From IMG/VR virus record IMGVR_UViG_3300025096_001891, positions 1-21,624 of that record: a stretch of DNA of 21,624 nt, one strand, 5' to 3'. Positions 15,382-21,624 of this stretch are shown here, piece after piece. The translations under genes were made by a program, and so were the position numbers. Position 1 is the stretch's first letter. Every line of letters starts with the position of its first letter. This DNA comes from a virus. The notes under the pieces were generated by a model. It searched no databases. It had not been told where the DNA came from and worked only from the letters and a program-made list of their open reading frames with translations.

Positions 15382-15668
15382 TATTTGCTACCGAGAAAAG
15401 AACCCTGCCTAGTTTCTGTAGGTCTGTCAGAGCTAGGCTCTTTTGCTTTCTCTTTAGCCTCGGGGACTGAAGCAACCAGGTCTCCCTCTCGGTAGGTGAT
15501 GACTAAGCGAGTGGACTCTGTGCCAGTACCCAGCGCGCGGCGGGTCTTGTTCAGGGTTCCTTCGATAGCCTGTGTAATTTGCTCCCGCAGTTCTTCGTCG
15601 TCACAGGAAATATCTATGACGGCTGTGCAGCGGATTGGGGCTGGAGCGTTGTTTGATTCGTTGGACAT
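15381..15668 (-). CDS. Small hypothetical protein downstream of the Sak4-like ATPase
   Basis: A 95-residue protein that I do not recognise. It has a compact N-terminal part (PIRCTAVIDISCDDEELREQI, then an RLVITYREGD strand-like block) and a charged, probably disordered C-terminus (KEKAKEPSSDRPTETRQGS). ATG 15668 is preferred over 15692 because AGGAGG lies 6 nt upstream. The start lies 55 nt inside the 3' end of the Sak4-like gene, a longer overlap than usual here, but the SD is strong. It ends at the hairpin cluster before the SSB-like gene. A role in recombination or replication is suggested only by position. Confidence 0.65.
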   Translation of the reverse strand: MSNESNNAPAPIRCTAVIDISCDDEELREQITQAIEGTLNKTRRALGTGTESTRLVITYREGDLVASVPEAKEKAKEPSSDRPTETRQGSFLGSK

Positions 15669-16552
15669 ATAATGCCTCCTCGCGATTGCCATTTTTGGAT
15701 GAGTGGATTGAAACTAGCAGGTAGTCCTTTAGACCACGCAACATTGCGGGCCTTGAGGTCTGTCCCTGGTTCCGTCGTACTCCATGACCATTCAGTGCCA
15801 GTACGTTTGGCCTGGATGACATCGGTAAAGTTGAACGGAAGTTTGGGAGCTAGCTTCTTACCTAAGGTAAGTGCGTAAATGTTAGAGCCACCGGACACCT
15901 CGTCTACCTCGCGGTCAAGATGGGCAAGGAGAATGAAGTGACACTTGGTTCCATTGGTTAAGGTTTGAATCAGACCCTCGATGTTTCCCATGGCAGTTCC
16001 CCACTCGCCTTGATGTGGAGAAGGTTTGCCACCTACGGTCAGTTGCATCGACATTGTTGATAGGCCCGACAGTGAGTCCACGACAAATGCGCGATCGGTT
16101 CCCCAGGTTGCGACATCTCCGAAGTTCTCTCCACACTCATCACATACAAACTTGTTCATACATTGGAGAGCGTCAACGAACTGATTGTACTTTGACTTGT
16201 TCGGGTCGTCGTATTTCTTCTGTGCTTCAAAGGACAAGGTGTTTATAATCTTAGCCTTGTCAATGAGGACAGACCACGGAACGTTGGCGGGTGGAGAGTA
16301 GCACCAGTGGTAATCGCCGTGGTTCATGTGCTCGGCGGCTACATCCATGCCGGGTTCCGTGAAGAGAATAAAAGGTGTGACTCCGGCTTTTGGCAGTGTG
16401 CATAGTGAGTGCGTCTTACCTGCCCCAGAGCCACCAATTAGCAAGACGTTTGCACCGGGGAGTGGGGAACTCTCCGTATGCTCAGGAGGGATTTCCGAAA
16501 CGACTTGCTCCACTTTCGTGGGTTCAGAGTTTGATAGGGCAACAGTGCTCAT
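15614..16552 (-). CDS. Sak4-like RecA-fold ATPase (single-strand annealing/recombination)
   Basis: A 312-residue protein of the phage Sak4 / AAA_24 type, a RecA-core ATPase that acts in single-strand annealing with an SSB. Walker A is GGSGAGKT (40-47), Walker B is AFVVDSLSGL (155-164), and a conserved FILLAHLDRE strand follows. A cysteine cluster at C131, C137 and C140 (CDECGENF) sits between Walker A and B and looks like a metal-binding insertion. The start is ATG 16552, overlapping the TGA of the upstream zinc-ribbon gene (ATGA), with GGAGGT about 10 nt upstream. Neighbours, an Fe-S nuclease upstream and an SSB-like protein downstream, make a coherent recombination set. Confidence 0.82.
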   Translation of the reverse strand: MSTVALSNSEPTKVEQVVSEIPPEHTESSPLPGANVLLIGGSGAGKTHSLCTLPKAGVTPFILFTEPGMDVAAEHMNHGDYHWCYSPPANVPWSVLIDKAKIINTLSFEAQKKYDDPNKSKYNQFVDALQCMNKFVCDECGENFGDVATWGTDRAFVVDSLSGLSTMSMQLTVGGKPSPHQGEWGTAMGNIEGLIQTLTNGTKCHFILLAHLDREVDEVSGGSNIYALTLGKKLAPKLPFNFTDVIQAKRTGTEWSWSTTEPGTDLKARNVAWSKGLPASFNPLIQKWQSRGGIICPTNQTTLQPQSAAQPS

Positions 16553-16905
16553 AAGATTTTATACCTCCTACAGTGGTTATATCGGACAAGGAATTCATAT
16601 TTGAGGACTTCGAGGGGATACTTATCCCAGTCGAAAAATCTATCCCATTGGTGAACAACCGAGCCAGGCATTTGGAAATGAAAGCCCGCGCGGCTCGTGC
16701 AGTTTCTGCATCTACCGTGGGAGATTGTATGTAACGGTCGGTTATAATCAGCGAGACATTGAGCGTAGATTCTTCCACAGTCACGGCAGAAGAAATGTTC
16801 GGACACCACGTGAAAACGGGGGTCGAGCCACGGCGGTGTGATGACAGCAGTACCGAAGTAGGAATCCTCAATGAACCATTGGTAGGATATTTGATTCGAA
16901 GACAC
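16549..16905 (-). CDS. Zinc-ribbon hypothetical protein between nuclease and Sak4-like ATPase
   Basis: A 118-residue protein with two CxxC knuckles, FFCRDCG (C40, C43) and GRCRNC (C66, C69), plus C50. It is rich in aromatic and histidine residues (for example FHF, HQWDRFFDWDKYP). The start is GTG 16905, just after the upstream TAA, with an AAGGAAG SD; the end overlaps the Sak4-like ATG (ATGA). It is therefore coupled on both sides to recombination genes. I do not recognise the family. A DNA-binding accessory of the nuclease or ATPase is a guess from context. Confidence 0.7.
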   Translation of the reverse strand: MSSNQISYQWFIEDSYFGTAVITPPWLDPRFHVVSEHFFCRDCGRIYAQCLADYNRPLHTISHGRCRNCTSRAGFHFQMPGSVVHQWDRFFDWDKYPLEVLKYEFLVRYNHCRRYKIL

Positions 16906-16906
16906 A

Positions 16907-18019
16907 TTAATCTTCCTTCTTCAGTGGATTCCACTGGCGGTGGTCGTAGTAGTTGTCCAGCCACACGTCAGGGTTGGGTGTCTCGCAAAGGATGGTGAAG
17001 GCACAGCCTCCGAAGTCATTGCAAGCATTGTCCTCTACTGTGTCCCATGCGGAATAGTCGAGGGGGTTGGACTTTCTGTCTTCTTTAAACTGTTGATAGT
17101 CTTCAACCATGCGGCGTAGCGTTGTCTGGACATGCTTAAGCCAGCGTTCGATTTTCCAATCCTCTCGGTACGTGATTGCCTGTGCGTGTTTAATCTGCGT
17201 CTTCTGGATCGCGGTGCCGCGAATAATGGCACCTGCAACTGGATATCCGAACACCTGCGCTGCCCAGCAATACCCAGTAAACTGCCCCCTGAGCTTCCAG
17301 TGGTCTGACCAGTGGGGTCCGATGGCTCCAGTTGTCTTATCATCAACAACGAACAGAACACCGTTTTGTTCTCCGATAAGGTCAGAACGTCCAACCCAAT
17401 TAATAGGGTCTCCAGTTTCAGGGTGAAGGATGCCAGGTATCGGTATGGAGAAGGAGAATTCGATACACGGATCTCCGTTAACGAAATGTGGGACAAGGTA
17501 GTCGGTCTCAGGAGGGTATTCTTTAAGATACGACAAGTATGCCGCAACAGTTCTGTCCCATGTTTTATAGTCCCTGGGGCCTGTGGGTTCGAAATCTGAA
17601 TAAGCTCTTGTAAGGGCAAGGAACCCTTCCTCAGTAGCCTCTTGCACAGAGACACCATCCTTGTAGAACCTACGACGGAATATCTCAAGACCTTTTGCAT
17701 ATGCGCCTCCGGCTGTTAAGTGAATAGAACGATTGTTCGGATGCCGGTTACGAAAGGAACCCCAGAAGAAGCGGCGTGGACAGGATATGTACTGGGCTAA
17801 CATTGTACTATCCATGAAGGAAGGAAAAACAAAGTCTGGGACTTCCATGTCACCAGCCTCTGCTCCTGCCGCCACAACAGGATTAGTCGGGAAGAAATGG
17901 TAAGTGTTATCTTGTAGGGCGTAGCTGCCAAGGATTTCCCAAGGCTTCACTTCTTTGATTGCTGTATCAGCCAAGTGTTTGTCTACGGGGTCTGAGTCCC
18001 AGTTGATTTCTTTTTCCAT
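16907..18019 (-). CDS. Cas4/RecB-like PD-(D/E)XK nuclease with Fe-S cluster cysteines
   Basis: A 370-residue exonuclease-type protein. Core motifs: GRSDLIGE (D213), VVDDKTTGAI (D226-D-K228) and the helix QFTGY (Q246, Y250) typical of the Cas4/RecB/AddB branch. Four cysteines are placed as in Fe-S nucleases: C80 in SCPRRFFW and C333, C339 and C345 in ACNDFGGCAFTILC. All active-site residues are present. The family degrades or resects DNA ends, often with a helicase; a UvrD-type helicase lies upstream in the same cluster. ATG 18019 overlaps the upstream stop (TAATG). No cas1 or CRISPR array is present, so a CRISPR adaptation role is not supported; replication-linked recombination is more likely. 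Confidence 0.85.
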   Translation of the reverse strand: MEKEINWDSDPVDKHLADTAIKEVKPWEILGSYALQDNTYHFFPTNPVVAAGAEAGDMEVPDFVFPSFMDSTMLAQYISCPRRFFWGSFRNRHPNNRSIHLTAGGAYAKGLEIFRRRFYKDGVSVQEATEEGFLALTRAYSDFEPTGPRDYKTWDRTVAAYLSYLKEYPPETDYLVPHFVNGDPCIEFSFSIPIPGILHPETGDPINWVGRSDLIGEQNGVLFVVDDKTTGAIGPHWSDHWKLRGQFTGYCWAAQVFGYPVAGAIIRGTAIQKTQIKHAQAITYREDWKIERWLKHVQTTLRRMVEDYQQFKEDRKSNPLDYSAWDTVEDNACNDFGGCAFTILCETPNPDVWLDNYYDHRQWNPLKKED

Positions 18020-18303
18020 TAGTCTTCCCTTGTATCTTGAAGTCGATGGGAGTAAACCGTCGACCGGCGTTTAAAGTTTAGTACCGTATCACCGCTTGGG
18101 TCGTCTGACATATTAACCTCTATCTTGTCAGCGGTGTTGGCCATGTCACGAAGTACCTGACGGAATTTGTAGAACTCAGCCCTAGTGTTCTTCGCTTCAC
18201 GTTTAGTAGTGAAGAAGCTAGTAACGCCAAGGCCGCGTTCTATTTTATCCAGTAGCTCGAATAATTCTGGAGCATAGTTGTCAAGTTTTTTAGCGCTGGG
18301 CAT
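18019..18303 (-). CDS. Hypothetical protein, helical N-terminus
   Basis: A 94-residue protein, beginning MPSAKKLDNYAPELFELLDK. It is charged, mostly helical in appearance, with a central SFFTTKREAKNTRAEFYKFR segment and a short strand-like end. No known family. It is coupled on both sides by TAATG overlaps, upstream to the 66-residue gene and downstream to the Fe-S nuclease. It lacks cysteines and membrane segments. Confidence 0.65.
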   Translation of the reverse strand: MPSAKKLDNYAPELFELLDKIERGLGVTSFFTTKREAKNTRAEFYKFRQVLRDMANTADKIEVNMSDDPSGDTVLNFKRRSTVYSHRLQDTRED

Positions 18304-18503
18304 TACAGCAAATCGCTAAGGTCAACAGTTTTCTTTGTGGACTTAGCCTTTGCTGTTTTGGCATCAGCGGCATCGGAGATAGCCTGCAGCCTGTTCGGTG
18401 CAAGGTGCTCGATAGCTCCCCGTACTTCGTCGCGTGAAAGGTCTTCGCTCTCCAGAACGCGGCGGCGCAGGTCGTGAACTGCATCTGGTGTCATGGTTTC
18501 CAA
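18303..18503 (-). CDS. Small hypothetical protein, first gene after an internal promoter
   Basis: A 66-residue, Ala/Lys/Asp-rich helical protein with internal METMTPDAVHDLRRRV and a C-terminal KSTKKTVDLSDLL tail. Start choice: TTG 18503 lies 7 nt after a perfect GGAGGT, whereas ATG 18494 is 16 nt away and an upstream TTG at 18539 has no SD. It is the first gene downstream of the sigma70-like promoter at 18552-18580 and is coupled to the next gene by TAATG. No known family. Confidence 0.65.
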   Translation of the reverse strand: METMTPDAVHDLRRRVLESEDLSRDEVRGAIEHLAPNRLQAISDAADAKTAKAKSTKKTVDLSDLL

Positions 18504-18551
18504 TTTTATTACCTCCGATTCTTTTCTCGGGATTGACAATCTAAGGCGGGT

Positions 18552-18580
18552 ATTCTACCTTATGTTTTACGAGTGGTCAA
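18552..18580 (-). promoter_or_regulatory. Strong sigma70-like promoter
   Basis: On the - strand, TTGACC (18580-18575) and TAGAAT (18557-18552) are separated by exactly 17 nt. Each box matches 5 of 6 consensus bases. It lies in the only sizeable gap of this stretch, just at the end of the gene at 18577-18936, and would initiate about 40 nt before the TTG start at 18503. It probably drives the nuclease, Sak4-like and SSB-like genes and possibly those beyond. Confidence 0.65.
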
Positions 18581-18936
18581 GCGTACACTCGCCGTAGTCG
18601 ATTGAATGACTCCGATACTCTCTTGCGACCTGTCTGTTCAAGAAAGGTCAGGAGTGCAGTGACAGCCTTGGACTGCGATGCCTCAACATCTGTGCGTTCC
18701 AAGTCTTCGCACTGTTTGAGAGTCTCGATGAGGTTATCCTCAAGGTCTTTCTCCCGTAGCCATTTGCGATAAAGCATGGATGTTAGCTCACTCCTTGCGC
18801 CAAGCGGCGGACCTTTGTCCTCGCCTAGAAGGTTCTGCTTAGCAAGTCTAGCTGTAACTGGGTCAGCTACTGACTGAGGGATTCGTAGTTTCCACTCAAG
18901 GCGTTTGTCTGTCTCTTTGCGTCTTCCTCTGGGCAT
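18577..18936 (-). CDS. Putative small DNA-binding protein (ribbon-helix-helix-like)
   Basis: A 119-residue basic protein. The N-terminus PRGRRKETDKRLEWKLRIP followed by VADPVTARLAKQ and later GARSELTSMLYRKWLREK resembles the strand-helix-helix order of ribbon-helix-helix regulators, with a longer loop than usual. The C-terminal half is a charged helical region. ATG 18936 has AGGAGA about 9 nt upstream; the gene begins 3 nt after the previous one ends. Its stop overlaps the -35 box of the downstream promoter. If it is a regulator, that promoter would be an obvious target. Family assignment is tentative. Confidence 0.6.
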   Translation of the reverse strand: MPRGRRKETDKRLEWKLRIPQSVADPVTARLAKQNLLGEDKGPPLGARSELTSMLYRKWLREKDLEDNLIETLKQCEDLERTDVEASQSKAVTALLTFLEQTGRKRVSESFNRLRRVYA

Positions 18937-18939
18937 GTC

Positions 18940-19287
18940 TTAGTCTCCTCTGTTAATAGGAATGATGTTGGATTCCTTTTCATCTGACGTCGGAGTTTCC
19001 GGTTCCGACTCCTGCTTCCGCTTTTGTCTCGCTTGGGCATCTTGTATCTCCTTGTTCATCTGGGCGCGAATTTCAATCGCGTTGGTAATGTCACTAGGGA
19101 CTTGGATGGGGCCAGCAAATACAATGCCTTGGGCAAGCCCAACGACAGGGTACTTGGTGTTTTCTCCAGCAAGGGCGAAGACCTGAGCAGTAAAGTTCCA
19201 GTAAAGAATGGAGCGAGACTTCCGCTCCACATCAAAGAACCAGTAAAATCCTGTCGGCATTGTTGTTAGGGTGTCATGGATGTCCAT
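18940..19287 (-). CDS. Hypothetical protein downstream of the UvrD-type helicase
   Basis: A 115-residue protein that I do not recognise. Residues 10-70 look like a small beta-rich fold (PTGFYWFFDVERKSRSILYW, then VFALAGEN, YPVVGLAQGIVFAGP). The C-terminal third is charged and probably disordered (QARQKRKQESEPETPTSDEKE). The start is ATG 19287, immediately after the helicase TAA, with the SD GGAGG inside the helicase's last codons. Tight coupling to the helicase suggests a linked role. Confidence 0.68.
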   Translation of the reverse strand: MDIHDTLTTMPTGFYWFFDVERKSRSILYWNFTAQVFALAGENTKYPVVGLAQGIVFAGPIQVPSDITNAIEIRAQMNKEIQDAQARQKRKQESEPETPTSDEKESNIIPINRGD

Positions 19288-20817
19288 TTAGTCCTCCGGT
19301 AGATATACGAAATACAGTTCTTCCAAAGACCTGGTGATTGCTACATACAACAGGTTGTCTTCCTGTTGAAGAGCAGAGTTGGTCTTTGCAAATCGGGAAG
19401 GGATAAGGTCAGGCCGCCAGATGAATACGCGGGGGGCTTCTAGTCCCTTGGCTTTGTGAATGGTGCAGAGTGTTGGGCCTCGGCCGGAACGGAATATCTT
19501 CTTGATAAGGATTAGCATATCCGTTACAGTTGCTACATCCTCGCCTTGTGCTAGCACACGGATGGTGTCGTACCTATCCGAGATGGTTTGCATATAGGCT
19601 TCACGGCCTTCAAGCTCTGCCTTGGTCAGCTCAGCTTGGAACCAGTTATTCAACCCTTCGATGAACTTATCAATGTCATCGTTGCACTTGTACTTCCCGT
19701 CGATGAGATTGATGAAGGTTTGTATGGTCTTTTCCAGGTTTGACTTGACCTGCACCGGAAGACGTTCCCGAACAAACTGCATGGCTAGGGAAAATATCGG
19801 TGCGTTGTTGCGACAGACCACCATGTCTGTGTCAAGGAAGGATGTAACTGGCGGTGGCTCGGTGAGGTCTTCACATATGCCTAGCTCTGCGTCTTCCTTG
19901 GGCTGTATTTCTTCCACGTACATCTGAGCTTGTTCAACCACAGCGATTGGACAACGGTAGGACACGGAGAGTGGTAGCTCCTCTGCGTTGAACATGTGCT
20001 TCATGTTGTCCATGCTACGAGAGTCCGCGCCTCGGAAGGCATAGATAGCCTGTGACCTGTCACCCACAGCGACTACCCGTCCGTTAGGGCCAGTGAGTCG
20101 GTAGACCATCTCATGCTGGATGGGGTTCAAGTCCTGTGCCTCGTCAGCGAGAACGAAGTCATACTGCGGGAACTCGCATTTGAGGTAGAAGGGAAGGAAT
20201 AGCATGTCGTCAAAGTCAATGGTGCGGGTATCGGACAGGCAGATTCTATACAACCTGCTAGCTATTGTAGCTACCTGATGTGGCTGGTACTGCCCGATGC
20301 CTTCATCTTGAAGTCCTTCAACCGCCTCAACAAAATACTGGGTAAGGTCAGCTGGCTGTTCGTTGTGACAACCGAGCATGTTCGCCTTTGCTGTAGATAC
20401 CAGCTTGATAAGAGCTTGCGCAAGGTCGTCGACAATATCTTGTGGGAAGTTGTCTTTGAGAGCCTTCCGGGTCTTCTGGCCAACTACGTTCCAGTCAGTG
20501 TGTCCATTATTGCGTAGTATGAGACAGCCCAGGGAATGAAAGGTCTTGGCCTGTACATAAGACGGGACTTGGTTACGGAGGTTGTCCGCAATAGCCTTGT
20601 TGAATGCAAGGAGAAGAACCTTTTTATCGTACGGAATGTACTCAAGGCTCTTCAGTATTGTGGTGGTCTTGCCACTACCTGCCACGGCTTGCACGATGAT
20701 ATTTCCAGTGCCGTATTCGACAACATGGAAAATTGCTTTTTGCATTGGAGACCAGATACGCGCATCGATAGGTGCAGCGTGTTCGGCATCCATTAGGTCA
20801 GTGAGATCAATTGCCAT
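19288..20817 (-). CDS. UvrD/Rep-type superfamily 1 DNA helicase
   Basis: A 509-residue ATP-dependent DNA helicase with all main SF1A motifs: Q-motif WSPMQKAI, Walker A AVAGSGKT (44-51), motif II LADEAQDLNPIQ (DEAQ at 225-228), motif III VGDRSQAIYAFRG (251-263), SYRCP (motif IV), TIHKAKGLE (motif V, about 452-460) and LLYVAITRS (motif VI, about 489-497). It is shorter than E. coli UvrD or Rep (about 670-720 residues), with reduced accessory subdomains and no nuclease domain. ATG 20817 is chosen over the upstream start at 20847 because AGGAG precedes it at good spacing. It probably unwinds DNA during replication or repair, perhaps feeding ends to the Fe-S nuclease. Confidence 0.93.
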   Translation of the reverse strand: MAIDLTDLMDAEHAAPIDARIWSPMQKAIFHVVEYGTGNIIVQAVAGSGKTTTILKSLEYIPYDKKVLLLAFNKAIADNLRNQVPSYVQAKTFHSLGCLILRNNGHTDWNVVGQKTRKALKDNFPQDIVDDLAQALIKLVSTAKANMLGCHNEQPADLTQYFVEAVEGLQDEGIGQYQPHQVATIASRLYRICLSDTRTIDFDDMLFLPFYLKCEFPQYDFVLADEAQDLNPIQHEMVYRLTGPNGRVVAVGDRSQAIYAFRGADSRSMDNMKHMFNAEELPLSVSYRCPIAVVEQAQMYVEEIQPKEDAELGICEDLTEPPPVTSFLDTDMVVCRNNAPIFSLAMQFVRERLPVQVKSNLEKTIQTFINLIDGKYKCNDDIDKFIEGLNNWFQAELTKAELEGREAYMQTISDRYDTIRVLAQGEDVATVTDMLILIKKIFRSGRGPTLCTIHKAKGLEAPRVFIWRPDLIPSRFAKTNSALQQEDNLLYVAITRSLEELYFVYLPED

Positions 20818-21061
20818 TGTTGCTCTCCTCAGTTGTCTGTCTAACATGGAGAGTTATGATGGGGTCATCCAGGTTAGGTTTAATGTGAGGCCCTTTCTCA
20901 ATGTACGACATAAAAGATAGTTTATCCGTAATCGTGCTGATTGCTGGAAGATTGCTATCTTTCACCTGTGACTGAAAATAGTTTATTAGCTTGATAATGT
21001 CATTGAGACTCAAGTCTGTTTGACTATCAACTGTCGTTACGGTTTCGTATTTCGTTTGCAT
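20807..21061 (-). CDS. Small hypothetical protein before the helicase
   Basis: An 84-residue protein with no recognised family. It has a helical stretch SLNDIIKLINYFQSQVKD and a strand-like end DDPIITLHVRQ. It is coupled upstream by TAATG and overlaps the helicase start by 11 nt. There are no cysteines and no membrane segment. Confidence 0.62.
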   Translation of the reverse strand: MQTKYETVTTVDSQTDLSLNDIIKLINYFQSQVKDSNLPAISTITDKLSFMSYIEKGPHIKPNLDDPIITLHVRQTTEESNNGN

Positions 21062-21249
21062 TATCTCACCCTCACGTTTACGCGAACTTTGAAGTCAGCG
21101 TTGGATATGTTTTGAATGGTAGTAGCTTTATCTCTACCACGAGGAATGCCACGCTTCTTGGCGATATCTCGAAGCGTGTCACGGTGTAGTGCAGGGCCAA
21201 GGAAAACCATGGCCTGCTGGGGAGTTAGTATTGACGTGTAGGTTTTCAT
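21061..21249 (-). CDS. Small basic protein with a SAP-like DNA-binding motif
   Basis: A 62-residue protein. The segment DTLRDIAKKRGIPRGRDKAT followed by TIQNI fits the helix-loop-helix pattern of SAP/Rho-N-like motifs (LxxIAKxxGIPxxxxKxxxIxxI), which bind nucleic acid. The tail is basic (KVRVNVRVR). It is coupled on both sides by TAATG overlaps. A DNA- or RNA-binding role is plausible; the match is by eye. Confidence 0.6.
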   Translation of the reverse strand: MKTYTSILTPQQAMVFLGPALHRDTLRDIAKKRGIPRGRDKATTIQNISNADFKVRVNVRVR

Positions 21250-21440
21250 TAGAACTCGCTCCCAACGGTTAAGTCTGAATCGTTCAACTCATGTTCATCT
21301 TCGATTTCTTTTAGAAATTCTTCAAAGTCAATTTCTGCTTGACTCCAATATTCTTCTAACTGGTCACAGATAGCATTTAGAATTTCTTCTGGAATATCAG
21401 TATCGGTTCTTGTTGTGAACCTGGCCAGGTGGATATCCAT
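21249..21440 (-). CDS. Small acidic hypothetical protein
   Basis: A 63-residue, strongly acidic protein; its core, about residues 17-55 (IPEEILNAICDQLEEYWSQA and following), is probably helical. It starts at ATG 21440, overlapping the previous stop (TAATG), with AGGAGG 8 nt upstream, and ends in TAATG with the SAP-like gene. The pairing of an acidic and a basic small protein in one coupled unit is notable. The family is unknown; a DNA-mimic or inhibitor role cannot be judged from sequence. Confidence 0.6.
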   Translation of the reverse strand: MDIHLARFTTRTDTDIPEEILNAICDQLEEYWSQAEIDFEEFLKEIEDEHELNDSDLTVGSEF

Positions 21441-21624
21441 TATGCCGCCCTCCTTGCTGTTGCTTTCCGCCTGCGACCTTTGCGGTACTTCACGCGAGTC
21501 CGCTGGGTATGTCGTTTGCCGTTGGCACGAGGCTTGAGCTTAGGCTTTCCGCACGGGCCAGTTAGGTCGATTAATCTGCCACCAGTTCCAATGATGACCT
21601 TCCCTACCTCAATGAGGGTGTCCA
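21440..21624 (-). CDS. Partial hypothetical protein, very basic C-terminus (5' end outside window)
   Basis: The frame is open to the right edge of the window and ends at TAA 21442-21440. About 60 residues are visible, beginning DTLIEVGKVIIGTGGRLIDL and ending in a highly basic tail rich in Arg and Lys (for example KYRKGRRRKATARRAA). The tail would bind nucleic acid electrostatically. Its stop overlaps the next ATG (TAATG), placing it in the same coupled operon. No family recognised. Confidence 0.65.
   Translation of the reverse strand, partial: DTLIEVGKVIIGTGGRLIDLTGPCGKPKLKPRANGKRHTQRTRVKYRKGRRRKATARRAA

Noticed and set aside
16907-18019. CRISPR adaptation locus suggested by the Cas4-like nuclease
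   Set aside because: No repeat-spacer array and no cas1 or cas2 in the window; the neighbours are recombination genes.
18533-18561. Divergent + strand promoter starting with TTGACA
   Set aside because: The -35 box is perfect but the hexamer 17 nt downstream (TACCTT) is poor, and no + strand gene follows.

Overview
The window reads as part of a double-stranded DNA tailed bacteriophage genome. It has tightly packed genes with start/stop overlaps (TAATG, ATGA), strong Shine-Dalgarno (SD) sites, no tRNA or rRNA genes, a giant multidomain virion-type protein, and a complete phage-style replication, recombination and nucleotide-metabolism block. The SD sites and a sigma70-like promoter point to a bacterial host. 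The giant protein, with hydrophobic segments at both ends, suggests a podovirus-like ejection or internal virion protein. Both host and morphotype are inference.

The left part (2-6801) is on the + strand. It holds the 3' end of an unrecognised gene, coupled by TAATG to one 2150-residue open reading frame. That protein is a 'large polyvalent protein': glycine-rich hydrophobic segments, an acidic linker, an HExxxH metallopeptidase-like motif, an EVQSD-type domain and an FNxxSAxxNxxQ C-terminal region.

Everything from 21624 down to 6629 is on the - strand. In transcription order it carries: a basic partial gene; three very small genes (one SAP-like); a UvrD-type helicase; three small hypotheticals (one ribbon-helix-helix-like), with a strong sigma70-like promoter before the third; one more hypothetical; a Cas4/RecB-like Fe-S nuclease; a zinc-ribbon protein; a Sak4-like RecA-fold ATPase; a small partner gene; an SSB-like protein; a structured intergenic region; a 35-residue membrane peptide; a ParB-DNA methyltransferase fusion; a class II ribonucleotide reductase; a 29-residue CPFCGG peptide; a family A DNA polymerase in two pieces; a zinc-ribbon protein; a nucleoside 2-deoxyribosyltransferase-like protein; and a DUF3987-like helicase/primase ATPase. 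The last gene converges on the giant gene and overlaps its 3' end by 173 nt.

The most unusual feature is the DNA polymerase. The N-terminal piece (family 4 UDG-like domain, 3'-5' exonuclease, start of the polymerase domain) stops just after the GGNxQN motif. The C-terminal piece (motifs A, B and C) begins in the next conserved block. Between them lies a 90-residue ORF with a regular coiled-coil heptad pattern, coupled to both pieces and each with its own SD. No conserved polymerase block appears to be missing. The polymerase also has His at the position equivalent to E. coli Pol I Phe762, and HDS in place of HDE in motif C.

Together the - strand genes would provide dNTPs (RNR, deoxyribosyltransferase-like protein), unwind and copy DNA (DUF3987 ATPase, UvrD, split polymerase), coat and recombine DNA (SSB-like, Sak4, Fe-S nuclease), and modify it (ParB-MTase).
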